DNA from: Nonlabens dokdonensis DSW-6
GTDB lineage: Bacteria > Bacteroidota > Bacteroidia > Flavobacteriales > Flavobacteriaceae
DNA: 64,000 bases
Reading direction: 5' to 3'
Assembly: GCF_000332115.1 (NCBI RefSeq)
Contig: NC_020156.1
Span: 2,295,501-2,359,500, forward strand
This document shows positions 34,525 through 44,006 of this stretch, piece after piece (the stretch's first letter is position 1; the number at the start of each line of letters is the position of its first letter). The notes under the pieces were generated by a model that searched no databases, was not told the origin of the DNA, and saw nothing but the letters and a program-made list of their open reading frames with translations. A program made the translations under genes and the position numbers.

Positions 34525-35358
34525 CTAGCTTTTTAATCTCCAAGCTACAAATCTAGACTCCTTATTTCCAGTAGTCATTTCTACGACTCTGGTTTCGGCA
34601 CCTAATTTTTCTAGTTGTTTCAATGGCTTTTTTAGGTTTTGCTTTCGCGAAAGCAAACACGTAAACCATCCTACTTGACTTTTAAAAGCTACAGATTCTT
34701 TAATCATTCTTTTTATGAATAAGGCTTCTCCACCATTGCACCAAAGTTCGTGCGCGTGACCAGCAAAATTACGACGCTCTTCATAAGTGCCTAATTTTCT
34801 TTGTTTATTCATATTAGCCTTTACTGCTTCTTCTTCACTACCATAAAACGGCGGATTACACATCGTGAAATCAAAGCTCTCGCCTTCACGTATCACATTT
34901 TTGAACAAATTTCTTTTATCTATTTGATGGCGTATTTCTATCGCGTCATTTTTTGAAGTGTTCTTTTTTGCAAACGCAACGCTTTCATCTGCGACGTCAC
35001 AGCCTACCATTTTCCAGTCGTAAATGTTATTTCCTAAGATAGGATAAATGGCGCTTGCACCACAACCTATATCAAGTCCGTTTTTTTCACCTTTACCTAC
35101 TAGATCAGAAATATGATGAATATAATCTGCCCGTCCTGGAATAGGTGGATACAGAGAACCTTCCGGTAATCGCCAGTATTTAACTTTATAGTGGTGTTTT
35201 AATAAAGCAGTATTAAATTCAAGAATAGAAGCCGCGTCACCAAAGTCTATTGTCACAGATCCTGTTGGACTGTTGATAAGGTATTTTTCTAATTCTGGAT
35301 GTGTAGCGGTCAGTTTCTCAAAGTCATAACCGTACCTGTGTATGTTTCTTAAATGCAT
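34525..35358 (-). CDS. rlmF: 23S rRNA (adenine-1618-N6)-methyltransferase
   Basis: A 277-aa SAM-dependent enzyme methylating A1618 of 23S rRNA. It starts M-H-L-R-N-I-H-R-Y-G-Y-D-F, then has the SAM motif G-L-D-I-G-C-G-A-S-A-I-Y-P and the N6-adenine motif N-P-P-F with Y-G-S (about 185-191), all family signatures. Length is normal. Near the C-terminus L-S-R-K-Q is encoded by a TGCTTTCGCGAAAGCA version of the palindrome. Confidence 0.94.
   Translation of the reverse strand: MHLRNIHRYGYDFEKLTATHPELEKYLINSPTGSVTIDFGDAASILEFNTALLKHHYKVKYWRLPEGSLYPPIPGRADYIHHISDLVGKGEKNGLDIGCGASAIYPILGNNIYDWKMVGCDVADESVAFAKKNTSKNDAIEIRHQIDKRNLFKNVIREGESFDFTMCNPPFYGSEEEAVKANMNKQRKLGTYEERRNFAGHAHELWCNGGEALFIKRMIKESVAFKSQVGWFTCLLSRKQNLKKPLKQLEKLGAETRVVEMTTGNKESRFVAWRLKS
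34640..34655. repeat. palindrome variant TGCTTTCGCGAAAGCA inside rlmF
   Basis: The 14-bp core is exact and both outer bases changed together (C/G to T/A), so the palindrome is kept. It is read as L-S-R-K-Q. Confidence 0.9.
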
Positions 35359-35393
35359 GGTGCAAAGATACCGTTAAGTAAAATCTTATTTTT

Positions 35394-35462
35394 AAACTTA
35401 AACTTAAACTTAAACTTAAACTTAAACTTAAACTTAAACTTAAAAGTAAAAGTAAAAGTAAA
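35394..35462. repeat. hexanucleotide tandem repeat (TAAACT)n then (AGTAAA)n
   Basis: About eight units of TAAACT followed by about three AGTAAA-type units in the 193-bp divergent region between rlmF and the DEAD-box gene. It lies upstream of both promoters and could expand or contract. Confidence 0.9.
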
Positions 35463-35528
35463 AAGGGCAGCTCTCTTTCTTCACATTTACACCTAAGTTT
35501 ATGGATGCCTTCGGTTATTTTAAAAAGG

Positions 35529-35536
35529 TATCTTTG
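35529..35536 (+). promoter_or_regulatory. -7 promoter element of the DEAD-box helicase gene
   Basis: TATCTTTG, perfect consensus. A transcription start a few bases on would exclude the ATG at 35501 and supports the ATG at 35552. Confidence 0.7.
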
Positions 35537-35551
35537 CAAAAAATTTATAGT

Positions 35552-36898
35552 ATGAAACCTTTTGCAGATCTGAATCTTAAAACACCGTTGAGAAATGGTA
35601 TTGAGGAGTTAGGTTTTGAAACCATGACTCCTATACAAGAAGAGGCTTTTCCAGTTATTCTTTCTGGTCGTGATATGATAGGTATTGCGCAAACAGGAAC
35701 TGGTAAAACATTAGGTTACATGCTACCGTTACTTCATGAGCTTAAATATGCAAAGGTCGATGACCCTAGAGTTCTTTTGCTGGTTCCTACTCGTGAGCTT
35801 GTGGTGCAAGTTACTCAAAATATTGAAGAGTATTCTAAGTACATGAACTTAAGAGTGCTGGGTATTTATGGTGGAACTAACATCAATACGCAAAAAAAGG
35901 CCTATGCAGAAGGTGTAGATATCCTAGTTGCAACTCCAGGAAGATTGTATGATTTAATCATAAGCAATACCGTTAGTTTTAAAAACTGCAAGAAAGTAGT
36001 GATAGATGAGGTAGATGTGATGCTTGATCTAGGTTTTAGATTCCAGCTTACTAATATTTTTGATCACTTACCTAGAAAGAGACAAAACATCATGTTTTCG
36101 GCAACGATGACTGATCAAATTGAAGATTTCATAAAAGCTTATTTCTATAATCCAGATAAGATCTCTATTGCTGTTTCAGGAACAAGATTAGAAAATATCG
36201 ATCAGACTTGTTATCAAGTAGAGAACTTTTACACTAAGGCTAATTTGCTGATGCATTTATTGAGTGATGCATCTACTTTTCACAAAGTACTAGTTTTTGT
36301 AGGTAATAAAAAAAGTGCCGATAGACTACAAGAAGTTATGAGTCCTCATTACGGTAATGAAATCTCTGTGATTCACTCTAACAAAACTCAAAATTATCGT
36401 TTACGCTCTATCGAACTATTTGATAGTGGAGCCAGTCGCATTCTAGTTTCTACAGATGTTATGGCACGTGGACTAGATCTTGATAAAATATCTCACGTTA
36501 TCAACATCGATGTTCCTGCTTTTCCAGAAAACTACATGCACCGTATAGGAAGAACAGGTCGTGCCGAGGAAAAAGGAAAATCGATTTTATTTTACACAGA
36601 TAACGAAAAAGACAGTAAGGAGCGTATAGAAGAGTTGATGGATTATAAAATTCCGGAACTTGACTTTCCTGAAGAGGTAGAAACTTCCAAAAGAAAAACA
36701 CCAGAAGAGAAAACGGTAGTTAAAGAAATTTTCAATCCGCATAAGGTGATTGAAGAGGAGCGAGGAGACGCATTTCATGAGAAAAGCGAGAAAAACTCCA
36801 AGACTAATCAAGGAGGAAGTTACAGACGTATTATCGCAAAGAAATACAAAAAACCTAAAACGCGAGGAGACAAAGGTGCAAACCGTCGCAGGAAATAA
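35552..36898 (+). CDS. DEAD-box RNA helicase
   Basis: A 448-aa RNA helicase with the Q motif (T-P-I-Q-E-E-A-F-P), Walker A A-Q-T-G-T-G-K-T, P-T-R-E-L, T-P-G-R, motif II D-E-V-D (a common variant of DEAD), S-A-T, and the C-terminal motif VI H-R-I-G-R-T-G-R. The last about 75 residues are Lys/Arg-rich (G-A-N-R-R-R-K), an RNA-binding tail. The start at M-K-P-F-A-D-L is chosen because the promoter lies between it and the earlier ATG. It may act in cold growth or ribosome assembly. Confidence 0.93.
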   Translation: MKPFADLNLKTPLRNGIEELGFETMTPIQEEAFPVILSGRDMIGIAQTGTGKTLGYMLPLLHELKYAKVDDPRVLLLVPTRELVVQVTQNIEEYSKYMNLRVLGIYGGTNINTQKKAYAEGVDILVATPGRLYDLIISNTVSFKNCKKVVIDEVDVMLDLGFRFQLTNIFDHLPRKRQNIMFSATMTDQIEDFIKAYFYNPDKISIAVSGTRLENIDQTCYQVENFYTKANLLMHLLSDASTFHKVLVFVGNKKSADRLQEVMSPHYGNEISVIHSNKTQNYRLRSIELFDSGASRILVSTDVMARGLDLDKISHVINIDVPAFPENYMHRIGRTGRAEEKGKSILFYTDNEKDSKERIEELMDYKIPELDFPEEVETSKRKTPEEKTVVKEIFNPHKVIEEERGDAFHEKSEKNSKTNQGGSYRRIIAKKYKKPKTRGDKGANRRRK

Positions 36899-36906
36899 CA
36901 ACAACA

Positions 36907-36945
36907 AAAAAGCCGTTTGAAACTTTTATCTTCAAACGGCTTTTT
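36907..36945 (+). terminator. intrinsic terminator of the DEAD-box gene
   Basis: AAAAAGCCGTTTGAA pairs with TTCAAACGGCTTTTT. It is bidirectional and shared with the convergent DUF6263-like gene. Confidence 0.88.
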
Positions 36946-36972
36946 AATTAAAATTTAAATGAATTAAAAGGC

Positions 36973-37869
36973 TTACTCAATAACTGTGGTAGTTTTAGTC
37001 TCCATGGTTATTTTCATTTCTTGAGGCATCATTTCAGATTTCTCAATGGTCATAGATCCATCAAGTTCTTGTTCAATCTTTCCTTTCTTTATCCATCCTG
37101 TTTTCCTATCTAAGGTATAAGTCGCTGCGAGAGGTCCTGCAAGGTCTACTTTAGCCTTCAAACCCATCATATCCATTTCAGAATCTTCAGGACTTTGAAT
37201 ATTTGCTTGCGCAGTAATTATGTAATAATCATCAGTTACACTGTCTAATTCATAAGTAGTATTAGTATCAAATTTAACAACTGAATTAATAGTGGCCTCA
37301 CTTTCCCAAATATCACCTAATTTAACCGCGTTATCAGGAAGTATTTTAGTTAGTAAATTGTAATTGACTATTTGATTTTCTGGGTTCATAGACTCTTTCA
37401 TGGCAGCTTCAATTTGAGCAAGTTGTAATTCGGGCATATCTATTCCTTCCGTCATGTTTTCCAGTTGAGCGCTGTTGTCAAATGTCAATATCTCTCCTTT
37501 ATTGTTCATAGTAATTTTGATAGGATCTTTTATCATGTTACTAAAAAGCTTGTTCATAGGATTTGATGCCGCACCTTCAGAATCCATAACTTGTTCTCCC
37601 ATAGGAGTCTTAGTGGTGTTTGACATGCTGTTTACCATAATCTCTATGTGATAAACTCCTTCTACAATATCAATTACTTTATAGTCAGAGTTAGTCGCAA
37701 CAATCGTAGTAACATCCTGTGGTGCACCGTTAATTACTTGAGACTGTTCACTAGTTACCACTTGATTTTGTGGGTAAGTTTTTCCTTTTTCTAAATTGTA
37801 AGTGATTTGGAATTGAGCGGTGGCTAGAATACTGCTACAAAAGGCAATAAGTAGTAATAGGTTTTTCAT
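36973..37869 (-). CDS. DUF6263-like exported protein
   Basis: A 298-aa exported protein with signal peptide M-K-N-L-L-L-L-I-A-F-C-S-S-I-L-A-T-A and a beta-rich body that begins F-Q-I-T-Y-N-L-E-K-G-K-T-Y. The pattern, including I-T-M-N-N-K-G-E-I-L-T-F-D-N and a second half starting about residue 170 (P-D-N-A-V-K-L-G-D-I-W), fits the DUF6263 family of Bacteroidota. Both halves may be repeats of one fold. Function unknown. Confidence 0.75.
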   Translation of the reverse strand: MKNLLLLIAFCSSILATAQFQITYNLEKGKTYPQNQVVTSEQSQVINGAPQDVTTIVATNSDYKVIDIVEGVYHIEIMVNSMSNTTKTPMGEQVMDSEGAASNPMNKLFSNMIKDPIKITMNNKGEILTFDNSAQLENMTEGIDMPELQLAQIEAAMKESMNPENQIVNYNLLTKILPDNAVKLGDIWESEATINSVVKFDTNTTYELDSVTDDYYIITAQANIQSPEDSEMDMMGLKAKVDLAGPLAATYTLDRKTGWIKKGKIEQELDGSMTIEKSEMMPQEMKITMETKTTTVIE

Positions 37870-37958
37870 AGTTTTATTTTTGAATTAAATATAATGATTG
37901 ACATTAGGAATAGATTTGTATTTAACGATAATGTAACTTTTGATAAAAGCTCAAAATT

Positions 37959-40900
37959 TTGAAAATCTTATTTTTACAAAAATTTAAGAGATTGAAACAT
38001 CTATTCCTTTGGCTTCTTTTGGTTATGGGTTCCGCTTTCGCGAAAGCGCAATCAGTAAACACAGCTTACCTATGCCTTGCAAATGGAGATGTTGTCCTGG
38101 CCGATTTGAGCACGTGTAGCTCTACAGTAGTTGCTACAAATAATCAATCGATGTTTGATATTGCCGAAGGTGATACTGCAGACACTCTTTATGGAATTCG
38201 TAATCAAGACTTGTATTTAATTGATTTGAACACTGGTAATTTTTCATTGTTGGGAAATCTAACCATATTGGGTTATTCTGGTAATTTTAGAGTTGACTCT
38301 CTAGTAAAAGAGCAAAATGGTATCTTATTAGGTGTAAATAACGAGATCGGTGGAGAGTTATTTAGAATTGATGTCTCTGCTTTAACAGCTACAGGTTTAG
38401 GGTCTACAGGATTTAGAAGCGCAGGAGATTTGAGTTTTTTTCAAGGAGATTTATATCTAAGTGCTAGAAATAGTGAGCTAGTCAATATTAATATTAATAA
38501 TCCACCAGCGTCCTTTTTAGTAGGAAGTATGGCAAGCGGTGGTTTTTCAAGCGTTTTTGGAGTAGTAACTATTATTACTGCGAATGCCTGTGCAACTAAC
38601 CCTACGATCGAACTGGTAGCGACTGGTGGGCGCACTACAAAATTTGTAAATACAGCAAATGGTGCAACCTCCAATAACTGTACTAATCTTACTAATTCTG
38701 ATATTTTTGGCGCAGCTGAGGTCACCTCAGACATTATTTGCCCAATCGATCTCGAGATATTTGATGATAATCAAATGACTCCTGATCCTACTCCTTATTG
38801 TATTCAAGCAAACACGTTACTTAACGCAAATCCTGATCCTATAACTCCGCAGAACAATTATCTTTATGAATGGAGAGTCTTAGGTAATCCTACTATTATT
38901 GCAACAAGTAGCACATTACCTTTAATGATCAACTCTACGACAACTTATGAATGTACGGTAATCGATACTGGTATAGCAGCGCCAAATAACTTTGCGGTAG
39001 ATCAAATCACTATTACGGTAAATCCTGCTCCCGTATGGACTCCTTTAGCTCCAGTGTTTGCCTATCAATCCTACACATTGCCTTCCATTTCTGGATCTAA
39101 TATTCCTGTAAATAGTGCTTATTATACTGGTCCAAGAGGTGCTGGAATGCAGTTTAATCCTGGAGATATTGTTACCGAAGCAGATTTTACTTCAAATCCT
39201 GTGACTCTTTTTGTTTATGGTGATGAGACTAATGGTTGTGAAGTCGTTGGTCAATTTGATTTAGAATTTATTGATGTTCAAGTGACTATCAATCCAGGTG
39301 GTATTCAGGAAATTTGTGAAGGCGATACATTAACGCTTACCGCAACACCTAATCCGTCAATGCCTATAGGTACTTATACTTATAATTGGACTGATTCTCA
39401 AAATACGGTATATCCCGATACTGCATCCATAACATTTACCGCAACTGTGGATACGACACTTTCAGTTACCGTAAATGATTCTGGTGTTGAAAATGGAACT
39501 GATATGGGCTTTGATATGACAGACTTTATTGTCTTGAGGCCTGTAGATTTGGCTGGTTTAGTAAATCAGAATGCAACTAGCACATATACATTTCCATCTA
39601 TTTTTGGTACTGGATTGACAGGAGGCGAGCGATATTATACCCAGCCTAATGGAATGGGAACTGCGTATGATCCAGGAGATATTGTTAGTCCGGCAGACTT
39701 TAGTTCATTACCAGTTCAGCTATATACTTATGATAACAATGGCAGCTGTGATGACGAACAAAGCTTTTTTCTTGATTTTGATATACCTGTGGCACCTACA
39801 TTAAATGTTTCTAGCTCTACAAATATCATTTGTGCTGGAGAAACAGTACTGATGACTGCGACTGCTATTCCATCCACACCTACAGGCAGTTATACATATG
39901 AATGGCGAGAAGTAGGAACTACTGCTGTTTTATCGGTAACTAATCAGTTGAGTATCGCACCGACAAGTTCAACATCATATGAATGTACCGTCACAGATAC
40001 AGGACTGACGTCAAATAATACAGCAGCAGCTTCAATAACTATTACAGTAGAAGCACAACCACTAATTGATCCACTTGTAGATCAAATAGCCTTTGGTACT
40101 TTTACATTTCCAGTTATAACAGGTACAGATCTTACTGGTGCAGAAAGTTATTATACACAACCTGCAGGAATGGGAACCTCTTATAATGCTGGTGATACTG
40201 TGACCGCAGCAAGTTTTACAACTCTACCAGTATTTATATTTATCTATGATTCTAATGGTAATTGTAATGAGCAAGAAGGTTTTTTATTAGACTTTGATAC
40301 ACCACCGCCTTTATCATTAACTCTTAGAGCTCAGCCGCAAACGATTTGTGAAAGAGAGAATACGACTTTAACAGCAACTCCTAATCCTGCAATTCCTCAA
40401 GGTTCTTATACTTTTGAATGGATAGAACAAGCAACGGGAATTTTTATATCTAATTCTGATACAGTACAAGTTAATCCATCTGTAACTTCTACTTATGAAT
40501 GTACAGTTACAGATACTGGCATATCTACCGGTAATACTGTTACAGCAAGCATAATAATTACAGTAGAAACAGCACCGCAGCTAGCACCAATTGCAGATCA
40601 AAGCATTTTCAATTCCTTTACTTTTCCGACTATTATTGGTACTAATTTGAGTGGTAATGAGAGGTACTATACAGTACCAGATGGTCAAGGAACTTCTTTT
40701 AATGCAGGTGATAATATACTTTTTTCAGACTTTGATTCTTATCCTATCACAATTTATGTTTACGATGTGAATGCGATAGGATGTCAAGATCAAGTAAGTT
40801 TTAACCTCACGATAGAAGAGCTTGAATTATTTATTATTCCTCAATATACGACGCCTAATAGTGATGGTTTTCATGATTTTTGGCAAATTGAGGTGCTTCA

Positions 40901-41099
40901 CCCAGATGTGCTTATTGAAAACATATTCATATTTGATCGTTATGGTAAATTGTTAAAGCAACTTTCTATAGAAGGCCCAGGATGGGATGCCACCTATAAT
41001 AATCAGCCGTTACCATCTTCAACCTATTGGTATAGTTTTGAATATTCATTCAATGGCAACCGATTTGAGGAGAAAGGTTTTTTTGCCGTGAAAAGGTAA
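37959..41099 (+). CDS. second giant secreted protein with type B T9SS C-terminal domain
   Basis: A 1046-aa secreted protein. Start codons available are TTG at 37959 and TTG at 37992; the second gives a compact signal peptide. The signal ends S-A-F-A-K-A-Q, with the palindrome forming the A-K-A cleavage site. Residues 30-270 resemble a beta-propeller-like region (L-Y-G-I-R, L-Y-L-I-D-L-N-T-G). Then follow about three copies of an Ig/PKD-like repeat (I-C-A/E-G-E-T-x-x-L-T-A-T, S-Y-T-Y-E-W, S-T-S-Y-E-C-T-V-T-D-T-G) alternating with an R/S-Y-Y-T-Q-P-x-G-x-G-T unit. The last about 85 residues (Y-T-T-P-N-S-D-G-F-H-D-F-W to F-F-A-V-K-R) are a gliding-type sorting domain close to that at 18456. Confidence 0.9.
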   Translation: MKILFLQKFKRLKHLFLWLLLVMGSAFAKAQSVNTAYLCLANGDVVLADLSTCSSTVVATNNQSMFDIAEGDTADTLYGIRNQDLYLIDLNTGNFSLLGNLTILGYSGNFRVDSLVKEQNGILLGVNNEIGGELFRIDVSALTATGLGSTGFRSAGDLSFFQGDLYLSARNSELVNININNPPASFLVGSMASGGFSSVFGVVTIITANACATNPTIELVATGGRTTKFVNTANGATSNNCTNLTNSDIFGAAEVTSDIICPIDLEIFDDNQMTPDPTPYCIQANTLLNANPDPITPQNNYLYEWRVLGNPTIIATSSTLPLMINSTTTYECTVIDTGIAAPNNFAVDQITITVNPAPVWTPLAPVFAYQSYTLPSISGSNIPVNSAYYTGPRGAGMQFNPGDIVTEADFTSNPVTLFVYGDETNGCEVVGQFDLEFIDVQVTINPGGIQEICEGDTLTLTATPNPSMPIGTYTYNWTDSQNTVYPDTASITFTATVDTTLSVTVNDSGVENGTDMGFDMTDFIVLRPVDLAGLVNQNATSTYTFPSIFGTGLTGGERYYTQPNGMGTAYDPGDIVSPADFSSLPVQLYTYDNNGSCDDEQSFFLDFDIPVAPTLNVSSSTNIICAGETVLMTATAIPSTPTGSYTYEWREVGTTAVLSVTNQLSIAPTSSTSYECTVTDTGLTSNNTAAASITITVEAQPLIDPLVDQIAFGTFTFPVITGTDLTGAESYYTQPAGMGTSYNAGDTVTAASFTTLPVFIFIYDSNGNCNEQEGFLLDFDTPPPLSLTLRAQPQTICERENTTLTATPNPAIPQGSYTFEWIEQATGIFISNSDTVQVNPSVTSTYECTVTDTGISTGNTVTASIIITVETAPQLAPIADQSIFNSFTFPTIIGTNLSGNERYYTVPDGQGTSFNAGDNILFSDFDSYPITIYVYDVNAIGCQDQVSFNLTIEELELFIIPQYTTPNSDGFHDFWQIEVLHPDVLIENIFIFDRYGKLLKQLSIEGPGWDATYNNQPLPSSTYWYSFEYSFNGNRFEEKGFFAVKR
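38033..38048. repeat. 16-bp palindrome at a signal-peptide cleavage site
   Basis: Perfect copy, read A-F-A-K-A immediately before Q-S-V, where signal peptidase should cut. Confidence 0.95.
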
Positions 41100-41125
41100 A
41101 ATATTTTAGAAGAAATTTAGGATTT

Positions 41126-41141
41126 CGCTTTCGCGAAAGCG
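41126..41141. repeat. 16-bp palindrome, intergenic copy
   Basis: Perfect copy 27 bases after the stop of the second T9SS giant. Confidence 0.95.
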
Positions 41142-41274
41142 AGATAAACATCATCATAACATTAATTAACACTTATAAGCCCAAAAGTGGCTCAATAGTT
41201 GAAAAGTGAACCATGAAAATGTCCAAAAGTGTAACTGGACTTAACTATATTGCACACTTTAATTTAAACAGAAA

Positions 41275-41802
41275 ATGAAAAAATTATTATTAGTATTATT
41301 TCTAGCAGCAGGAACAGCAATGGGGCAAACAGCTTATGTAGCCTCAGAAGCATTATTACAATCTATGCCAGAATATCAAGTAGCCCAACAAGAAATTCAA
41401 AAATTAGCAGCATCTCTTCAAGCTGATGATAAAAAGGCAGAGTCCAACGCTAGAGAAAAAATGGCTATCATTCAAAAGAGAGTACAAGAACTTTCTAAAA
41501 CAGCAGCAGATCAAGCAGCGTTTGACAAAGATATAAAACCACTTGAAGATCAGGCTAAAGCGATTGAAACAGAATTAGTGAATAGTAAGAAAAATGCTGA
41601 AAAAAGGCTTGTTGAAATGCAGCAAAAATTTATGGGGCCTATTACCATGAAATTAAATAAAGCCATAGAAAAAGTTTCCATTGCCAAAGGTTTTAAAATG
41701 GTTATAGACATTTCTGCAGTTGCTTATGCTACCGAAGATATCAACATAAGTAAAGATGTAGCATTAGAATTAGGTATTCCACTTGATCCTGAAGGAGAGT
41801 AG
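41275..41802 (+). CDS. OmpH/Skp-family periplasmic chaperone
   Basis: 175 aa with signal peptide M-K-K-L-L-L-V-L-F-L-A-A-G-T-A-M-G. The body starts Y-V-A-S-E-A-L-L-Q-S-M-P-E-Y and continues as a long Lys/Glu/Ala/Gln coiled coil (about 40-130), the tentacle region of Skp/OmpH chaperones that hold unfolded outer-membrane proteins. The end (A-Y-A-T-E-D-I-N-I-S-K-D-V) closes the beta body. Length is typical. No bamA or lpxD is adjacent, so it may be an extra copy. Confidence 0.85.
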   Translation: MKKLLLVLFLAAGTAMGQTAYVASEALLQSMPEYQVAQQEIQKLAASLQADDKKAESNAREKMAIIQKRVQELSKTAADQAAFDKDIKPLEDQAKAIETELVNSKKNAEKRLVEMQQKFMGPITMKLNKAIEKVSIAKGFKMVIDISAVAYATEDINISKDVALELGIPLDPEGE

Positions 41803-41823
41803 TAATATATTCTACATTAATAT

Positions 41824-41857
41824 AAAAAAAAGAGCTTTCACAGAAGCTCTTTTTTTA
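41824..41857 (+). terminator. intrinsic terminator of the OmpH-like gene
   Basis: AAAAAAAGAGCTT-TCACAG-AAGCTCTTTTTTT. Confidence 0.85.
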
Positions 41858-41960
41858 TATCCTTATTTTAAATAAAATGTTTAAATTGCTTGCATAGATA
41901 AATTAGTTTTATAGATATCATTAGACTAGTTTATGATTTTTGAAAAGAACTTGATATTGT

Positions 41961-42287
41961 ATGATTAGTAAATTAAATCAGAATATTTTATTTACCTGTA
42001 CGAGTGTTTTATTTTTAAGTGTATTCCTTATGTGTCAACCGCTGATTGAAACATGCTTAAAATTTGATGATACCGTTTCATTTGTTGAATTAGATGTTGA
42101 TATTGAGAATGAAGTGAAAGACAAAAGTCTTCAAGAATTTGAAAAAGTTTCAAGTTTAAGAAAGGTATTTTCTATAGAATCAATTGATAGAGAAAGCAGT
42201 TTAAATAGCGCAAATATTTGTATTAAATATTATTGGATTAATCAATCTCAAGATATACTCACTCATCCTCCAAAATTAATATCTTAA
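41961..42287 (+). CDS. small exported or membrane-anchored protein of unknown function
   Basis: 108 aa. An N-terminal hydrophobic stretch (about 10-26, I-L-F-T-C-T-S-V-L-F-L-S-V-F-L-M-C) is followed by an acidic middle (V-D-I-E-N-E-V-K-D-K) and a tail ending H-P-P-K-L-I-S. No family is recognised. It lies about 100 bases before the SulP transporter gene on the same strand and could share its transcript, perhaps as an accessory subunit. Confidence 0.55.
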   Translation: MISKLNQNILFTCTSVLFLSVFLMCQPLIETCLKFDDTVSFVELDVDIENEVKDKSLQEFEKVSSLRKVFSIESIDRESSLNSANICIKYYWINQSQDILTHPPKLIS

Positions 42288-42388
42288 TAGTTACATTATA
42301 AATATTGAGATATCAAATCTCACTTTTTTTCATTTCCTGACTTTCAAAGTCGGTAACAAAAGTTCTTTTAAAGGGACAGCAACAATTT

Positions 42389-43996
42389 ATGAATTCTTCA
42401 AATCCATTTAAAAATTTAAAAAAAGATATACCGGCTAGTATTGTCGTTTTCTTTGTGGCACTACCTTTATGTTTAGGTATAGCTCTAGCAAGTGGTGCGC
42501 CACCATTTTCAGGTCTTATAGCTGGAATAATCGGAGGTATCGTAGTAGGCTCACTTAGTAATTCTCAATTAGGAGTAAGTGGTCCTGCAGCTGGTCTTGC
42601 TGCCATAGTCGCCATAGCCATAACAGATTTGGGAGGCTTTGAAATTTTCCTTGTTTCTGTAGTTATTGCTGGTGTTGTTCAAATTGTTTTTGGATTTATG
42701 AAGTTAGGAATAATAGGTTACTATTTTCCGTCTTCGGTAATTAAAGGAATGCTTACGGGAATAGGTATCATTATATTCTTAAAGCAAATCCCACATTTTT
42801 TTGGATTAGATAAGGATCCAGAAGGGGACTGGGACTTTTTTCAAGTGGATGGTGAAACCACTTTTAGTGAAATTTTAAACATAGGTGAGTTTATAAGTCC
42901 AGGAGCGACTCTTATAGGTTGTGTTGCCTTAGCTATTTTACTAATCTGGAGTAATATATTAAGTGGAAGGTCTAAGTTATTTGAAATTATTCAAGGTCCA
43001 CTAGTAGCTGTTGTAATAGGTATTTTATATTATGTTTTTACAATGAATTCGGATTACTGGAGTATTTCTGGTGAGCATTTAGTTAATGTACCTATTCCAG
43101 AGAATATTGATATGTTTATAGGTCAATTTTCTTTTCCCGATTTTAGTCAGATAGGTAATATAGATGTAGTAATAACTGGTTTTACAATTGCTATTGTAGC
43201 TGCTTTAGAAACATTGTTATGTGTCGAGGCAACAGATAAATTAGATCCGCTCAAAAGGGTAACACCTACAAATAGAGAGTTAGTTGCTCAAGGAGTGGGG
43301 AATGTAGCTTCAGGAATGATAGGAGGACTTCCTATCACGCAAGTAATTGTAAGAAGTAGTGCAAATATACAGTCAGGTGGTAGAACTAAAATGAGTGCTA
43401 TTCTACATGGTTTTTTATTATTGGCCTCTATTATCCTTATTCCCACTCTTATGAATAAAATACCACTATCTGTGCTAGCGGCTATTCTTCTAATAGTAGG
43501 ATATAAACTAGCAAAACCATCTCTTTTCAAAGAGATGTGGCAAGCTGGATGGCGACAGTTTGTACCATTTATTGTGACTGTTTTATTATTGCAGATAAAT
43601 TTTTTACTTGGAGTTGGAGTTGGTCTCGCTATAGGAATTGTCATCACTCTATTCCAAAGTTACCAAAATTCACATTTTTTGCACGCGGTTGAAAGTGATG
43701 ATTCTGGAAGACACGAAGTTAAAATGGTTCTCGCAGAGGAAGTAACCTTCTTTAACAAAGCGACTATACTCAAAGAGTTAGATAACCTGCCTAGAAACAC
43801 CTATCTTGAACTAGATGTAAGAAAAACAACTTACCTAGATCACGATGTGATCGAAATTCTGGATGATTTCAGAGAAAAAGCAATCAATAGAGAAATCAAT
43901 ATTAAATTAATTTCAACTAGAGGAACTGTAGAGAATCCTGATAGTTTTGTAGATTTCTTCAAATTAAGACCGCAAGAAGATGTATTCAAATTTTAA
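42389..43996 (+). CDS. SulP-family anion (probable bicarbonate) transporter
   Basis: A 535-aa SLC26/SulP transporter. The N-terminal D-I-P-A-S-I-V-V-F-F-V-A-L-P-L-C-L-G-I-A-L-A-S-G and G-V-S-G-P-A-A-G-L-A-A motifs begin a domain of about 10-12 membrane helices. A STAS domain (about 445-535: T-Y-L-E-L-D-V-R-K-T-T-Y-L-D-H-D-V-I-E-I) closes the protein. A beta-carbonic anhydrase gene follows 10 bases later, so bicarbonate (BicA-like) rather than sulfate is the likely substrate. The pair would supply bicarbonate for anaplerotic carboxylation or pH control. Confidence 0.92.
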   Translation: MNSSNPFKNLKKDIPASIVVFFVALPLCLGIALASGAPPFSGLIAGIIGGIVVGSLSNSQLGVSGPAAGLAAIVAIAITDLGGFEIFLVSVVIAGVVQIVFGFMKLGIIGYYFPSSVIKGMLTGIGIIIFLKQIPHFFGLDKDPEGDWDFFQVDGETTFSEILNIGEFISPGATLIGCVALAILLIWSNILSGRSKLFEIIQGPLVAVVIGILYYVFTMNSDYWSISGEHLVNVPIPENIDMFIGQFSFPDFSQIGNIDVVITGFTIAIVAALETLLCVEATDKLDPLKRVTPTNRELVAQGVGNVASGMIGGLPITQVIVRSSANIQSGGRTKMSAILHGFLLLASIILIPTLMNKIPLSVLAAILLIVGYKLAKPSLFKEMWQAGWRQFVPFIVTVLLLQINFLLGVGVGLAIGIVITLFQSYQNSHFLHAVESDDSGRHEVKMVLAEEVTFFNKATILKELDNLPRNTYLELDVRKTTYLDHDVIEILDDFREKAINREINIKLISTRGTVENPDSFVDFFKLRPQEDVFKF

Positions 43997-44006
43997 ATAG
44001 TAACAA

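Noticed and set aside
35324..35539. Minus-strand open frame rich in Leu/Ser across the hexamer repeat
   Set aside because: Its sequence is created by the tandem repeat, and it overlaps both the rlmF start and the DEAD-box promoter.
36501..36907. Minus-strand frames (66 and 106 codons) over the DEAD-box gene end
   Set aside because: Antisense to conserved helicase motifs and to a Lys-rich tail; no start context.
43288..43647. 119-codon minus-strand frame inside the SulP gene
   Set aside because: Antisense shadow of membrane-helix codons.
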